From: Cryptomeria japonica
Taxonomy: Eukaryota > Streptophyta > Pinopsida > Cupressales > Cupressaceae
Length of the DNA stretch: 64,000 nt
Assembly: GCF_030272615.1 (NCBI RefSeq)
Contig: NC_081411.1
Coordinates: forward strand, 829,488,897 to 829,552,896
Direction of reading: 5' to 3'
In this document: positions 46,245 through 58,450 of the stretch, one piece after another
How the letters are laid out: the number at the start of each line of letters is the position of its first letter
How positions within the stretch are numbered: the stretch's first letter is position 1
Made by a program: the position numbers and the translations under genes
The notes under the pieces: model-generated
Seen by the model: only the letters and a program-made list of their open reading frames with translations
Databases searched by the model: none
What the model was told of the DNA's origin: nothing

Positions 46245-47819
46245 AGAAAAGATGGAATTGAAGAGATGTGAGTTAGTGAAAAACGATATATGTGCAACTG
46301 AATTTATGAAAATATTTTAAGAGAAACTAGTTTATGAGTACATAATGCATACACATAGAGCTTGGTGGTTAGATGAGCAATTCAAGTTATGCAAGGACAC
46401 ATTTCCTCTTGGTACCATTGTCTCTATCATTGATTTTGCTAAAAATTATACAATACAACCTCAAAATGAAGTGCAATATATGTATTACTATTCAACACAA
46501 GTTTCTATTTTTGTACACACAACATTCATGCATGCAGATGATAGCACAAAGGAGGATAGAAATTTTGTAAGAGAGTATCACTTCTACATTAGTGATGATC
46601 GTACTCATTCGTCAGAGTTTGTGCAAGGATGATTTAAAGTTTTCTATGATAATTTAAGGGAAAGAAACATACGATACAACCAACACATAATATGGTCAGA
46701 TAATTGCACCTCACAATTCAAGAATGCAAGGATGTTCTATTGGTTGACTAGAATGCATGTGACAAGCATTGTACAACATTTTTGAAATTTCACTGAGGTT
46801 GGACATGGGAAGGAGGAGCACAATGGTGTAGGAGCATGTGTAAAAAGAGCTCTAGGTAGAGAAGAATTGAAGTACAAAGGTGGTGCTGAGTTGATAGATG
46901 CAACAACAATTGTGCCATTGTGTAACTCTATAATAGGACCGGGTAATGCAGGTACGTCAATGTTTCATAGATATTTTTGGTTGATCAGTGAATCTAATAT
47001 TGAAAACTATCAAGGTTGTTGTACATTTGTAGGATCGAGTGAAATGCACTCATTTAGAAGTTCAAATGCAATTTCACTAGTAATTTATGCTAGACAAATT
47101 GTATGTTTTTGCTCTTCATGTATGTATTTTTTTGGGGAAGAATGTGAATCACAAGAGTGGGTTGACAAATAGTCTTGTAGACCGTAATTGATACATATCA
47201 AGTTCCCAAAGCACTAGAATTGAACCAAATGAAAGCATTAGTGGATTTCAACCATGTATTCGACCTAGTGGAACTAGGTGATTGTTTTGGTTAATTTTTT
47301 TGCAGGATTTTTTTTTAGCTCATTCTGTTACATCAGAGATTATTTTTGGTATTAATTATCTTTCTATAAAATATAGGTCATGTGTACGTAGTTGTTGTTG
47401 GAGAGAATAATGAAGAAGGAACAAATTAATTTTTGTGTCATTGTATTGAGCCTAAAAGAAGATTGACAACCATAATCATTGACGAAGAGGGTATTGAGTA
47501 CCCAATAGGGTCTGTTGTCGTGATAGGCACATGGCTTAGGAGATACCCTATCAAGAATTTGGATGTTTGGTTATTTGAGGACTTTGAAACACAGAGACAT
47601 ATTATTCATTTCTCCAACCTTGTTGTTGTGACAAATATTCAATTGATTAAGTATCATGGTAGACCTCATAACAAGAATTAATGGAAAGTTCATGAATTAT
47701 ACCATGAGGCAATACTAGACATGATACAGGTTAGAGCCAATCTAGAAGGCTCGATTGATATTGGGTCATCTACAATTGTTCAATTGTTGGAGCATCACAA
47801 TGATTCTATAGTTTAGGGT
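46245..47819 (+). pseudogene. DDE-like transposase gene, copy 2 (5' truncated, broken)
   Basis: Begins inside the segment equivalent to RCELVKNDIC of copy 1. One in-frame TAA (near 46318) precedes EKLVYEYIMHT, so copy 2 preserves the reading frame that copy 1 lost by a 2-nt deletion. VSIIDFAKNYT, EYHFYISDDRTHSSEFVQ, then (after a TGA at 46630) DNCTSQFKNA and GHGKEEHNGVGACVKRALGREELKYKGG follow. In copy 2 the catalytic-looking HGKGEHDGAGA reads HGKEEHNGVGA, so it would be dead even if translated. The exon after the intron starts near 47378 with VYVVV and GTWLRRYPIKNLDVWLFEDF, ending about 47819. Confidence 0.68.
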
Positions 47820-47854
47820 AGAATGATTTTGCGAATTTTGTATATATTGTCAAC

Positions 47855-48240
47855 GAATTGTTCTATATTCATTTTTTGTATTTATAAATGTCCATGAGAT
47901 AATTTGTTCATATTTAGAGGTAAAATTTTGCATATTTAAATGGCCATGAGCTGATTTGTACATATTTAAATGCCAAATTTTGTATATTTAGATGACCATA
48001 AGCTGGATTTTGCATATTTAAATGCCAAATTATATATAAATGCCCATGAGATGATTTGTAAATAATTTTTTTGTATATTTAAATAGCCAAGAGCTGATTT
48101 GTCCATTTTTAGAGGCAAATTTTTTAATACATGTCAATTTTTGTATATGTAAATTTGTGCATAAATGGAATTTTGTGATGCATTTTGTATTTTTTATTAT
48201 ACTTGAAATTTTGTATGACTATTTATGAGTACATGACCTA
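47855..48240 (+). repeat. short tandem repeats, copy 2 counterpart of 16715-17010
   Basis: Degenerate units with TTTTGTATATTTAAATGGCCATGAGCTGATTTGTACATATTT and variants recur about six times after the transposase end, in the same position as in copy 1. Confidence 0.75.
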
Positions 48241-48284
48241 ATTTATGACTATTTATGATTACATGTGTATGCCTACCATATGGC

Positions 48285-49145
48285 TCTGGATGTTCCAACA
48301 AGTTGGGAGGCACAAAAAGAGTGTGCCTACCGTAAACCTACCCACCTGGATGTACTCGTGTAGTTGGTTCATGCCCACAATGAACAAAATCATATTTAGC
48401 CTATCTTCCAACCTTGCATTGCATGCATTTGATGATTTTCACACGCACTGAAAAAATGCTACCATGTGAAAATGGATACAAGTCTTCAAAAACCAAGATA
48501 GGTCATTGTAAACAAGACTCACATGACCCTATAAGTCCAAACATATCAATTATATGCCTCCTGGATTGCAAGAAATAGTTCGTCAAAGTTTGACATTTTT
48601 TTGGACTTAGGGCACTTGAGAGATCATGTCACTGGGGTATGGCTTTGGAGGTTCCAGTGAGCTAGGAGGCACAATAGGAGCATGCCTACCATAAACCATC
48701 CCACCTAGATGTGCTCCTACTATTGGTTCATGCCCATGACGAATGTAATCAAATTTAGCCTATCTTGCAACCTTGCATTGCATGCATCTGATAGTTTTCA
48801 CATCAGCTGAAAAAATGCTACCATGTAAAAATGTATCTGATTCTTTAAAAATTGAGATAGGTCATTATAGATGGGCCTCACATGACCCTATAGGTTCAAA
48901 TAGATCAATTGTATGCATCCTGGATTGCGATAAATAGTTTGTCAAAATTTGGCAATTTTTTGGACTTAGGGCACTTGAGAGATCGTGCAGGTAGGGTATG
49001 GCTCTGGAGGTTCCAGCAAGCTAGGAGGCATAATAGGAACATTCCTACCTTAAACCTTCCCACCCAAATGTGCTCATCCTGCTATTTTGTGCCCATGATG
49101 AATGAAATCAAATTTAGCCTATCTTGCAACCTTGACAACAACTGA
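48285..49145 (+). repeat. about 357-bp tandem repeat, copy 2 counterpart of 17200-18420
   Basis: GGGTATGGCT(T/C)TGGAGGTTCCAG recurs at about 48637 and 48995 and a related start occurs near 48275. GGACTTAGGGCACTTGAGAGATC and ATGCTACCATGT(G/A)AAAATG are also repeated. The sequence is the same satellite as in copy 1, but diverged (TGGCTCTGGA for TGACTCTCGA). Confidence 0.85.
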
Positions 49146-49599
49146 GCAACTTTTACATATTTTATCCAAATGACCCCAAACTTTCACAAATGAATCCAAA
49201 TGATTATTAGTGCTCCCAAATGACCTTATTTATATGAAACAACACAAAACAAGATAAAAAAAACCTAAATTTGACCACTTCGAGCATGGGGGTGCTCCTA
49301 CACCACTCACATTGATAGATTCAAAGGAAATGAATTAAAAAACATCCAGTGATCATTACTATGGATCAAATGTGATCATTACCATTTAATTTCATTGTGA
49401 TTGAGGCAAGGAGTTTTGTAGGGTTAATTCAATATTTTATAAAGCTTATCAAATCACCTTATTTCATTGTAACCCATGATTGTAGAAAATAGATTTTTGT
49501 TGTTTACGTTCATATTGTTGATTACATAGGTAAAAATTCATTTAACTTTATAAAAGGGAAATCACAAAATACACTGAATAGTCATCTAAGTCTAATATC

Positions 49600-49985
49600 A
49601 AAGATTAGCCAAGTCTATGGAGTGGCTAAGATCAGAATTTATCAGACAAGGATCTAGCTATTGTTAGGAATTTAGTAAAAGTGGAAGCTATTTTGCAGTG
49701 ATCAAAGACTTTAATTGTGATTGAGACATGGAGTTTTCTAGGGGTAGTTCAATATCTGAAAAATCTTATCAAATCATATTCCACAGATGCAATGCTTCAT
49801 ATTCCGTGATAGCAATTGTTAAGTCTCTTATATGGGGTAGAATTCAACAAAAGGCTTTTATTTAGTTGAAGTAATTGATTAGCAAGCCACTAGTTTTGGC
49901 AGTACCTAGCTTGTAACTACTATTTTAGGTAGAGACAAATTTTAATGATTGTGGGTTGGAGGCTCTTTTATTAAAATTTTGTAAG
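49600..49985 (+). pseudogene. degraded Ty3/gypsy RT-RNase H patch
   Basis: Read with several stops, 49830-49980 gives IQQKAF..LK.LISKPLVLAVPSL..VETNFNDCGLEALLL, the order of the gypsy RT/RNase H junction (QQKAF..LK..I..APVLALPDF..ETDAS..G.GAVL). Upstream, MEWLRSEFIRQ-like words are less clear. The patch is surrounded by sequence also present in copy 1 near 18540-18610, so it is an insertion or a coincidence of decay. Confidence 0.45.
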
Positions 49986-50403
49986 CTTGTTTGATGTCAT
50001 TCAAACTTATTTCGTTGAGCACTTTGGATATAGTGCTCACATAATGAATTGTATTTATTTGTTTGAGAAAAAAATAACTAAATCAATTATAAATCATTTA
50101 TATATATCAAAATGCACAATAATGAACATAATGAACAAATTGTGTGTATCGAATATCAAATCAATATCAACAAAATGCAGAATAATGAACACAGTGCACA
50201 TTTTTTGGATCGAATATCAATATTTATATAATATCAAAATGCACAATACTTGTGTATGTATGTAAAAAGTGGCATATATGCCAAGTTGATAAAAGTTTTA
50301 CAAAAATATGGCATATGCCATGTCCAGATCGATATACAATAAAAATGTAGACTATATCTAGATGTGTTGGTCCTTCGATGACCACAACTAATGCTATATG
50401 ATC

Positions 50404-52735
50404 CTATAGGTGTGGCGGATCATCAAAATCGAGCCTCTTTGATGTAGTATGTGGCTCTATAGATGGCTGCACAAGCACAATTCAACAGCCAAGTTAGAAT
50501 CATTTTGTACAAAATAGTTCACAACTATCAACATAAATATACATTCAACTATAATTTCTTTGCAATTGAATTGTAGATTACCTCATCTATTGATTTGATA
50601 TCTATCATCTTTTCTTTCGTTACCTTGTTAGACTTAGGAGTCTTCTTAAAATGAAACTTGAAAGGATACACGTTATGCCCAAACCAAGAAGGGGCCTATT
50701 GTAGGTTAAATACAATTAGTACAAGGTAATAATATATGTAGATCAAAAAAACTAAAAATATACAATATATAGAACAAAAGTGTCTCAGAGCCTGAGATGC
50801 TTCTCCAGTAGACTTAGGGGGGCTCGCCATTGATGAAGCAAGTATGACTATTTCTTGTAAGAAAAAAGACAAGATTAAATACAATTTTAATACAATGATA
50901 AATATTGTAGGTTAAACACAATTAATACAAGGTAATATCATATATAGATCAAAAACACTAAAAATCTACAATATATAGAACAAAAGTATACTAGAGCCTA
51001 GGATGCCTCTCCAATAGACTTAGGAGGGATCGCCATTAATGAAGTAGCTATGGATATTTCCTATATGAAAAATAATAAGAATAAAATTTATCTAAAGTTC
51101 ACATGTACATGTTCATATAATCATCAAATCAAGAAAATAAAGTAGAGATACATACCTCTTCCCTCTCTTGATCCTCTGGCGTATCAGGTTCATTCATAAA
51201 TTCTACAAATCTCAATTGCTATTGTATATAAAAGAGACAAAAAATACTAATCAATCTACAAGTTTCAATTTACACAATTTCAACCATTTCTAACAATTGT
51301 GTCAATTAAAAATGTGTTCAATTACCTTTTGACATTTAGGCGTCTCTGAGGATTTATTTCACCAAGGAGGTGTCCAAGACACGTGTGGGGTACCCTAAAA
51401 GAAACAAAATTAACACAAGAGATATCAATAGATAATATTAAATATAATTTAATAAATCTAGAATTGAATGACTTTCATATTCAATCAAAATAATACATAA
51501 AAAGAGGTGTGCAAAATATGATACCACATAGCTTTCTAGGCCAAAATTGATCCCCTGACAACACCTATAAAATGCAAAATAAATATACATTAAAGAGAGT
51601 TAGTATCTTATAAAAAAAAATTGAATTCAAGTTACTATTCTATTGTAACATGTTACAAAATTTATACCTCAAGTGTCGAAGCTGCAGCTGCAACAAGTGT
51701 GGGAGGAATATCAGATGGTGTATTAACACCTGCAACTACATCTTGAAATGCATATTGTTTGTATCAATTTAAATCGGCCTATCAATGAAAATTTATTTAC
51801 ATTTACAAGTTCTAAGAGATTGATAAATAAAATTTTATCAATTCAAATCAACACACCTATGTCTACGTGTGACCACCAAACACCATATCTATCAAATCAT
51901 CCATCAGTGCCACATCCTTTGCAGTGGTATTTTGACATCTACTCCCACAAAATGTACATAGATGGGATGTGGAACCATCTGCACTGGCCTCGACATCCAT
52001 CTCAAAGCATATACCTAAAAAACTGAGACACACATGTTGAATGGGCTCACCAAGGCTAGATGGCTCAACTACTAGATCATCGTCCAGACCAAGAGGGTGT
52101 GATAGTTGTGTGCCATGTTGAATGATGATATCAGTCAATGCAGTATCAGCCTGAAGAGTCTATAGCTCCATCGACTCTTTCAGGGGATAATTGGATTGTG
52201 ACATGGACCACAGGTTTTGGTGCTAAGGGGATGCAACTTTGGGGGTTTAATACCCTCTGAGCTCCAAGTTTATCTTGGCCAAAGCCTCACCTCTACCCTG
52301 AAACTCTCTCATATCAAAATAGTTTGGCCTCTCAGTGAGGATAAACTCACAATATAGTTTCCTCAAAAAATATAATAGAACCTCAAAATTAATACAAGGT
52401 GGTTGGCCAAAGACCATCCACCACCTATTCCAAAAAACTTTTTTCATCTGTAAATGGCTACACCAGTGTATAGAAAACCTCTTTGAATTAATAGGTAAGG
52501 TCTCACCTATTTTGGGATCAATAAAAAGAGCACATATTTGTGCTTTACTTAAGTTTTTTTTTTCACTTCATTATATGACAACCCACTAGCATAAAAAGCA
52601 CGACATCGATCTCTATAGCTTCCCCATTTTATAATTTGATTGAAAAATTCATTGGCACTACAAGCCAATGATTCTAGGTATGTGGAAAGGGATGGTTGAT
52701 GCTCATGTTCGGATCCCTTTAGTCTATTCACCAGT
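50404..52735 (-). pseudogene. companion minus-strand gene of the DNA transposon, copy 2
   Basis: The same exon set as copy 1. The first exon (about 52735-52250) encodes IKWGSYRDRCRAFYASG and, after a frameshift in a T-run near 52550-52560, FWNRWWMVFGQPPCINFEV and RPNYFDMREFQGRG; its start ATG is changed. The next exon (about 52138-51863) is open and encodes IIIQHGTQLSH, DGSTSHLCTFCGSRCQ and DLIDMVF. Short exons at about 51390, 51050 and 50840 follow, then a 114-bp exon (50695-50582, PFKFHFKKTPKS) and the 63-bp last exon (50466-50404, TSKRLDFDDPP). Exon lengths, splice sites and many residues match copy 1. The protein family is unknown to me. Confidence 0.6.
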
Positions 52736-53359
52736 CTAGCTATTTTGGCAGTGTTTTATGTTAATGGATTTATCAAATCGTCCTGTGTAGCTTGTGAATG
52801 GTCTACTGGAGGAGTTGGAGGGTTTGTATCTTCAAGGTTTGGTTGTGAGTTCTCTTATGGGTTCTCTTGTGGGTTTTTCCCTAAGTTTTCAAGAGGCGTG
52901 TCTTGTTGGGGGCCATTATTTTTCGAATCTGATATGCATTCATAACAAAAAATAATAAAAAATAATAAAAAATGATGAATTTTCATTCAAATTGCGAATA
53001 TAATTTATTAAATGCATAGAATAGATGAAAAAATTAGACCACATACCTCTTTCCATTGTGCATGTGTTTGATTTTTAAAAACCTTATTTTCCTATCATTT
53101 AGCTTGAAACCCTTAAAGTGTTTTTTCTTGCAGCTGTGGGTGAAAATGACCCAGCGACTGCAGTCAAAAATAATTTATTGATAGCAAAATGCATATGGGG
53201 TTTTGAAAACTAAACCACGTACACATTTATTATAAGAAAAACCTCGTATGTGGTTTTGCTTCAGTTAGGCTTGACAAAACGAGCCAAAACGCATACGGGA
53301 TTTTTTAAATTTTAAATAACCCTTGCGCGTTTTGTGTTTTTCTATGTTTTTTGGGGGGG

Positions 53360-53398
53360 TGTGTCCACTTTTTTGCACACCATCTTGGTGCACACACC
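53360..53398 (+). repeat. 3' terminus of DNA transposon copy 2
   Basis: TTTTTTGCACACCATCTTGGTGCACACACC, matching the ends at 27561 and 37829 and, inverted, the start at 63962. It also has the GTGT-G-CCAC run preceding it as in copy 1. Confidence 0.65.
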
Positions 53399-53650
53399 TG
53401 AATTTTTTTTATGAAATTGATATAGTGCTACTGGAAGTTTTGAATAAGGATGCCAAGGAGGTTGAAACTCTTGTTAATCCAATAGTTGGAAATCTTCATT
53501 TAGGAAAACTAGTTACTCACTATCTTATTCAGTTGAAATTACAATACAATTCATAATATTTTCTTATCAAGTGTGTTTTTTGTGTAGAAAATAATTTGTT
53601 AGGTCTATTCAAAGGCTATTATATAAGGAGTTAAATTAGAGGTCGGTGGC
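53399..53650. other. junction sequence between transposon copy 2 and copia C
   Basis: An open stretch (about 53411-53556) has LLEVLNKDAKEVETLV, but no family is recognised. The copia C integrase begins about 53650-53670, so the 5' part of copia C (LTR, gag, protease) is absent. Confidence 0.4.
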
Positions 53651-54756
53651 ATTAGAGACTAGAGGATCTCCATCATTTAAATAGAATTTTGTACCAAAGG
53701 TTTACTAGAGAGAAGCTATACATACAATAGTATATACCCTTAATAGAATTTTATTTTGGAAAAGGTATGGGAAGACATCATATGAACTATGGTATGAAAG
53801 AATTCTAATAGTGAAGTATTTCAAGGTATTTGGAAGCAGTTGTTATATCCGGAGAGATGAGGATAATCTTGGAAAATTTGACAATAGAGAAGATGAAGGC
53901 ATATTCGTAGGATACTTTATAAGGAGAAAGGCATATACCAGTGTTAGAACAAAAGACTAAACAAAATTGTTGAAAGTGCAAATGTGAAGGTTGATGAAGA
54001 CATCTCTAAAGACTATGATCAATTAGTAGGATATGAATTAGATGAGTCCTTAGAATGAAGAAGGGAGGAGGAAAATAAAGAAGAAGAAACGAAAAATGAA
54101 ACTCAGGATACTTTAGAAACTACATCAAAGACCTTGAGGTATGTACAGATGAATCAATTTGAGGATCAGGTTATTGGAAACAAGAATAGAGGAAAAATCA
54201 CAAGAAGTAAGGCAGCTCAAGAACAAGTTTCATTATGTTTACTTTTTGAGATTGAAGCAAAGGTAGTAGAAGAAGCTTTCAATGATCAAAATTGGATGAA
54301 GGCAATGAGAGAAGAACTAGACCAAATTGAGAAAACTCAAACATGGGAGCTTTTACACAAGTTGACATATAAAATTGTAATTGGAACAAAGTGGGTATTC
54401 TAGAACAAGCTAGATGAGGATGGAAAGGTTGTAAGAAACAAAGCAAGGTTGGTTTGCAAGGGTTACACTTAGGTTGAAGGAATTAACTTTGAGGAGACAT
54501 TTTCTCCATTTTCTTAGATGGAAGCTATTATGATGTTCTTAGCCTTTATATCTTTTAAGGACTTCAAATTTTATAAGATGAATCTAAAATCAGCATTTCT
54601 GAATGCAGAACTAAAAGAAGAAGTTTATATAGAACAATTGAAAGGGTTTAAGTCGAGAGATGATCCAGATATTGTTTGCAGGTTGAAGAAGGATTTGTAT
54701 GGATTTAAATAAGCTCCTAAAGCTTGGCATGGAAGCCTAGACAACTATTTGATTGG
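53650..54756 (+). pseudogene. copia C, left part: integrase C-terminus and RT N-terminus
   Basis: Integrase-type words run SYELWYERILIVKYFKVFGSSCYIRR and GIFVGY (about 53770-53910), then the linker and RT start: RYVQMNQFEDQVIGNK, WMKAMREELDQIEKTQTW and GTKWVF. After a stop come KARLVCKGYT-like and MNLKSAFLNAELKEEVYIEQL, and KAWHGSLDNYLIG just before the break at 54756. Stops fall near 53960, 54402, 54516 and 54711. The RT is interrupted by a gypsy element and resumes at 63196. Confidence 0.88.
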
Positions 54757-55629
54757 TGATGCAGGAGCATCGGTCTAGTTCTTACTGGTTGGGTAGTATT
54801 TAGTGGAATTGCTTGAGAGCATGGTATTTCTTATGGTTTGAGTTTTTAGTGTTGTGGTTTTGGGTTTATTCCCTTGTGTTCATGATCCTTGTCGTGTTCT
54901 AAATTCATGGCATTTGACTTTGTTCCCAGTGAGTTATCGATTCCGATATTGACCCGGTTGATATGTTCTTACCGATTAGCCTGGTAGTGTGTTGAGAGAA
55001 GTTGGATTGGGTTACGGTTGATCTTCATGACGTGTAGATCATTGGAGATGTTGCTTTAGGCCTTAGCTGGTATTTCTAGAGGTCTATGCATTATTTTATG
55101 CTTTTGGAGATGTTTTTAGTGATTTGAGCCGACATGTTACCGTTGCATGTTTCATGAACCGGTTGGTCTTTGGGCCAACTTGATTGAGTTGTAATTACTT
55201 ACAGATGGTATAAAGGGTGGTTTGCAAATCATTTGAGGGACAAAGTTAGAAGATAGAAGATAGGTTTTTGAGATCGAGCAAAGATGTAGATCTGGCAAGA
55301 TTCTGATCCGGTTGGACTGAGGTTCAGATTAGGATAGAATCGACAGACTATTCTCGAAAGCCGATTTGATATGAGGATGATCTGTGGATCTTGTAATTGT
55401 GTTGTAAGAATTATTTGTATCGTAAACTACGTTCCAACATGTGGCATGTATAATCCTTCAGAATGTAATAAGATTTATTCATGTTATTTACTAGTTATGT
55501 GTTCTGTGTTGTTACCAATTGTTCTTGTTGTTGTTCTATTATCGGTTACTGGTATATCTTGCATGGTTTATGTGTTAAGCTGCAAGGTTGGTTTGTTCTT
55601 CATTGGATATCCCTACCTTGTCTATGTTA
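54757..55629 (+). repeat. 5' LTR of the gypsy element (873 bp)
   Basis: Direct repeat of 61524-63195 without the MITE. It contains the empty MITE site GCATTATTTTATGCTTTTGG near 55090. Confidence 0.92.
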
Positions 55630-55738
55630 AGTGGTATCAGAGTGAAGTATCAATCTAGAGGTTGCATTTTCTGAATTTCTTGTTGTAGGGTGGTGGATTG
55701 TGGATCCAACCTATAGTTGTAGAGGACTAGCGTGAATG

Positions 55739-58450
55739 ATGGCGCAAAGAGGAACTAGGAAGGGTGGAGCATATGGGAATGCAGACCCTGCTGTGATGGA
55801 GATGTTACAAGGAATAGAAACCTAGTTAGAAGCCATAGAGATAGCCTAGAGAAGAGGCCAACACATTGAAGATGTGAGTGAAGATGAAGGAGAAGAAGCC
55901 TCAGGAGAACAAGTAAACCTACCGGTGGTTGATCTGGATGAAGAAAGGTTTTTGAGGGTTTTGAGTAGGGTGAACACTAAACCTCATTTTACCCCACCGG
56001 AATATGATGGGAAGTTAGATTCAGATGAATTGATGAATTGGATCTCAGAAATGGAGAAGTATTTTGATTTTAAAAACATTACAGAAGATAAGAAGGTGCA
56101 ATATGCCTGTACCCAGTTGAAAGGTCATGCATCTCTTTGGTGGGAGGATTTTCAAGCTGATAGGTAGAGAAGAGGTAAAGAAAAGATCAAGACATGGGAT
56201 CGGATGATTGCTAAGTTGAAATCAAAGTTTGTGTCAGCAAATTATCAAGTGGATTTGTTCTGGATGTTGCAAAATCTAAGATAGAAGGAATCTAGTGTGA
56301 AGGAGTACACCGAAGCATTTTACAAGTTGAACATTAGATCCAGACATGTTGATGATGAAGTTGAACATGTTGCAAGATATTTGAACAGATTGCGGATCTC
56401 TATACAATATTAACTCGATATGATCAAATTGGAGAGCGTTGAAGAGGCTTACCAGTATGCCCTAAAGGTTTAAGAGAAGTTGACCAAAAGACATGAGCAG
56501 AGACAGAGAGGTAGAGGTGGATGGTTTACTAGAGGAAGAGGATATACCAGAGGAAGAGGAACCAGTAAAGATTAGAACAAGGAAAAGGAAGTGAACAAAG
56601 AAGGTAATTCATACTGGAAGGATGATAGAAAATTTTATTGAAGGAGAGAACCAGATGGTTACCGGAATGAGAACTTTGGAAGATAAGACAAGAGGACATT
56701 TAGAGGAACTTTCTCTAAGTGTGGAGGAGAAGGACACCGTGCATTCAAGTGTAAGAAGACATAGACTATTGAAAGAGTAGTAGTGGTGGAAGAAAACCCC
56801 ACCGGATCAGACAATAAACTAGAAGATGCAAAGTTGTTGATGATGAGGAGAGATTTGTGTCATACCGGAGGAGATGAAGAGCCTTTGCAGAGGAAGAATC
56901 TGTTCAAGACCAGATGTAAGGTATCTGGTACGTGTTGTAAAGTTTTTATTGATAGTGGTAGTTCAAATAATCTTATTTCAGAGGAGATGGTGAATAAGTT
57001 GAAATTGGAGAGATTGAAACACCCTAAGTCTTAGCAGATAGCATGGATTCAATATGAACATAAGTTGTTAGTAAGTGAATAATGTTTGGTAAAATTGAAA
57101 ATTGGGAATTATCATGATGAAGTTTTGTGTGATATTATGCCTATGGATATTTGTCATCTTTTGTTTGGTAGACCTTGATAGTTTGATAGATAGGTAGTAC
57201 ATGATGGGAGGAAGAATACATACACTATTGTGGCCAATGGGATGAAGCAAACCTTGTTACCTTTGGAGGAACCTTTGAATAGTGAAGTTTGTACGAATGC
57301 TAGAATCTGTTTAGCAGATGGAAGGAAATTCATGGATGGGTTGAGACATGAGAATGTATTTTTTACCTTAATTCCTAAGAAGATTGAGAGACTAGAACTG
57401 GAAGGAGAGCACTCAGAAGAGCTAAGAGATTTGCTCGAAGAATATGAGGACATCATTTCAGATAATATACTTGATGGATTTACACTTGTAGGAAGTATTA
57501 TTCATTGCATGGACTTGGTTCCCAGAGCTAGTTTGCCTAACAAATCTGCACACTAGTTGACACCAACAGAGAATGAAGAATGGAATAGACAAGTGCAAGA
57601 GTTGTTGAAGAAAGGTTTGATCAGGGAGAGTCTAAGCCCTTGTGCTGTACCAATAGTATTAGCACCTAAAAAGAATGGAGAGTGGAGAATGTGTACCGAT
57701 TCAAGAGCAATAAACAAGATCAAAGTGAAATATCAGTTTCCTTTTCCTAGGATGGATGACATAATGGACTGTTTGAGTGGAGAAAAATACTTTACAATGA
57801 GGCTGATGAATGAGGTAATGAAGAAATTATTGGGTAAGTTTGTTATTGTGTATTTGGATGACATTTTGATTTTCAGTAAGACAAAAGAGGAGCATTTGTT
57901 GCAGTTAAGACATGTTTTGCAGAGATTGAGAGAAGAAAAGTTGTTGATCAATATCAAGAAGTGTACTTTCATGAAGGATGAGTTAGTCTATTTAGGATTT
58001 GTGATATCTGAGGATGGTTTGAATATGGACCCTGAGAAAGTGAAAGCAATTGTTGAGTGGCCTACACCAAAAAGTATTGGAGAGGTAAGATCATTTCATG
58101 GACTGGCTAGTTTTTACCAAAAGTTTATCAGAAATTTAAGTTCAGTTTGTAACCCTATAACTGAGACCATGAGAGGAGATTGAAAGGAATTTAAGTGTAC
58201 CACTGGAGCAAACAAAATCTTTGAACTATTGAAGCAAAAAGTGACTGAGAAGCCTGTGTTAGCTTTACTGGATTCCAATAAAGTGTTTCATGTGGATTGT
58301 GATGCAAGTGGAACAATAATAGGAGCAGTCTTGAGTCAAGAAGGGAGAGTAGTAGCCAATTTTAGTGAGAAATTGAATGATGCCCGAAGGAGATATTTAG
58401 TGTATGATAAGGAATTTTATTCCATAGTTCAAGCCTTGAAGAAATGGTAA
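55739..58450 (+). pseudogene. gypsy gag-pol, left part (gag, protease, RT, start of RNase H)
   Basis: gag shows FTPPEYDGKLDSDELMNWI and QLKGHASLWWEDF, then stops near 56165, 56281 and 56410. A CCHC-like CGGEGHRAFKC occurs at about 56727-56758. The protease site reads FIDSGSSNNLI (about 56946-56978). RT has APKKNGEWRMCTDSRAIN, then GEKYFTMRLMNEV, where the usual 50-residue block between the YF and MRLMNE words is missing (junction about 57790-57799) without a frame change. VYLDDILIFSK (about 57848-57880) and YLGFVISEDGL are intact. A stop follows at 58181. RNase H starts DCDASGTIIGAVLSQEG and breaks at 58449 after KKW. Confidence 0.92.

Larger units (their letters stand above)
46240..53398 (+). 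mobile_element. uncharacterised two-gene DNA transposon, copy 2 (5' truncated)
   Basis: Same order of parts as copy 1, without the two solo LTRs. It joins the giant LTR at about 46240 inside the transposase gene, in the region equivalent to copy 1 position 15085, so the N-terminal third is absent. The right end is CTTTTTTGCACACCATCTTGGTGCACACACC ending at 53398. A degraded gypsy pol patch (about 49600-49980) sits in the spacer. Both genes are broken by stops or shifts. Confidence 0.6.
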
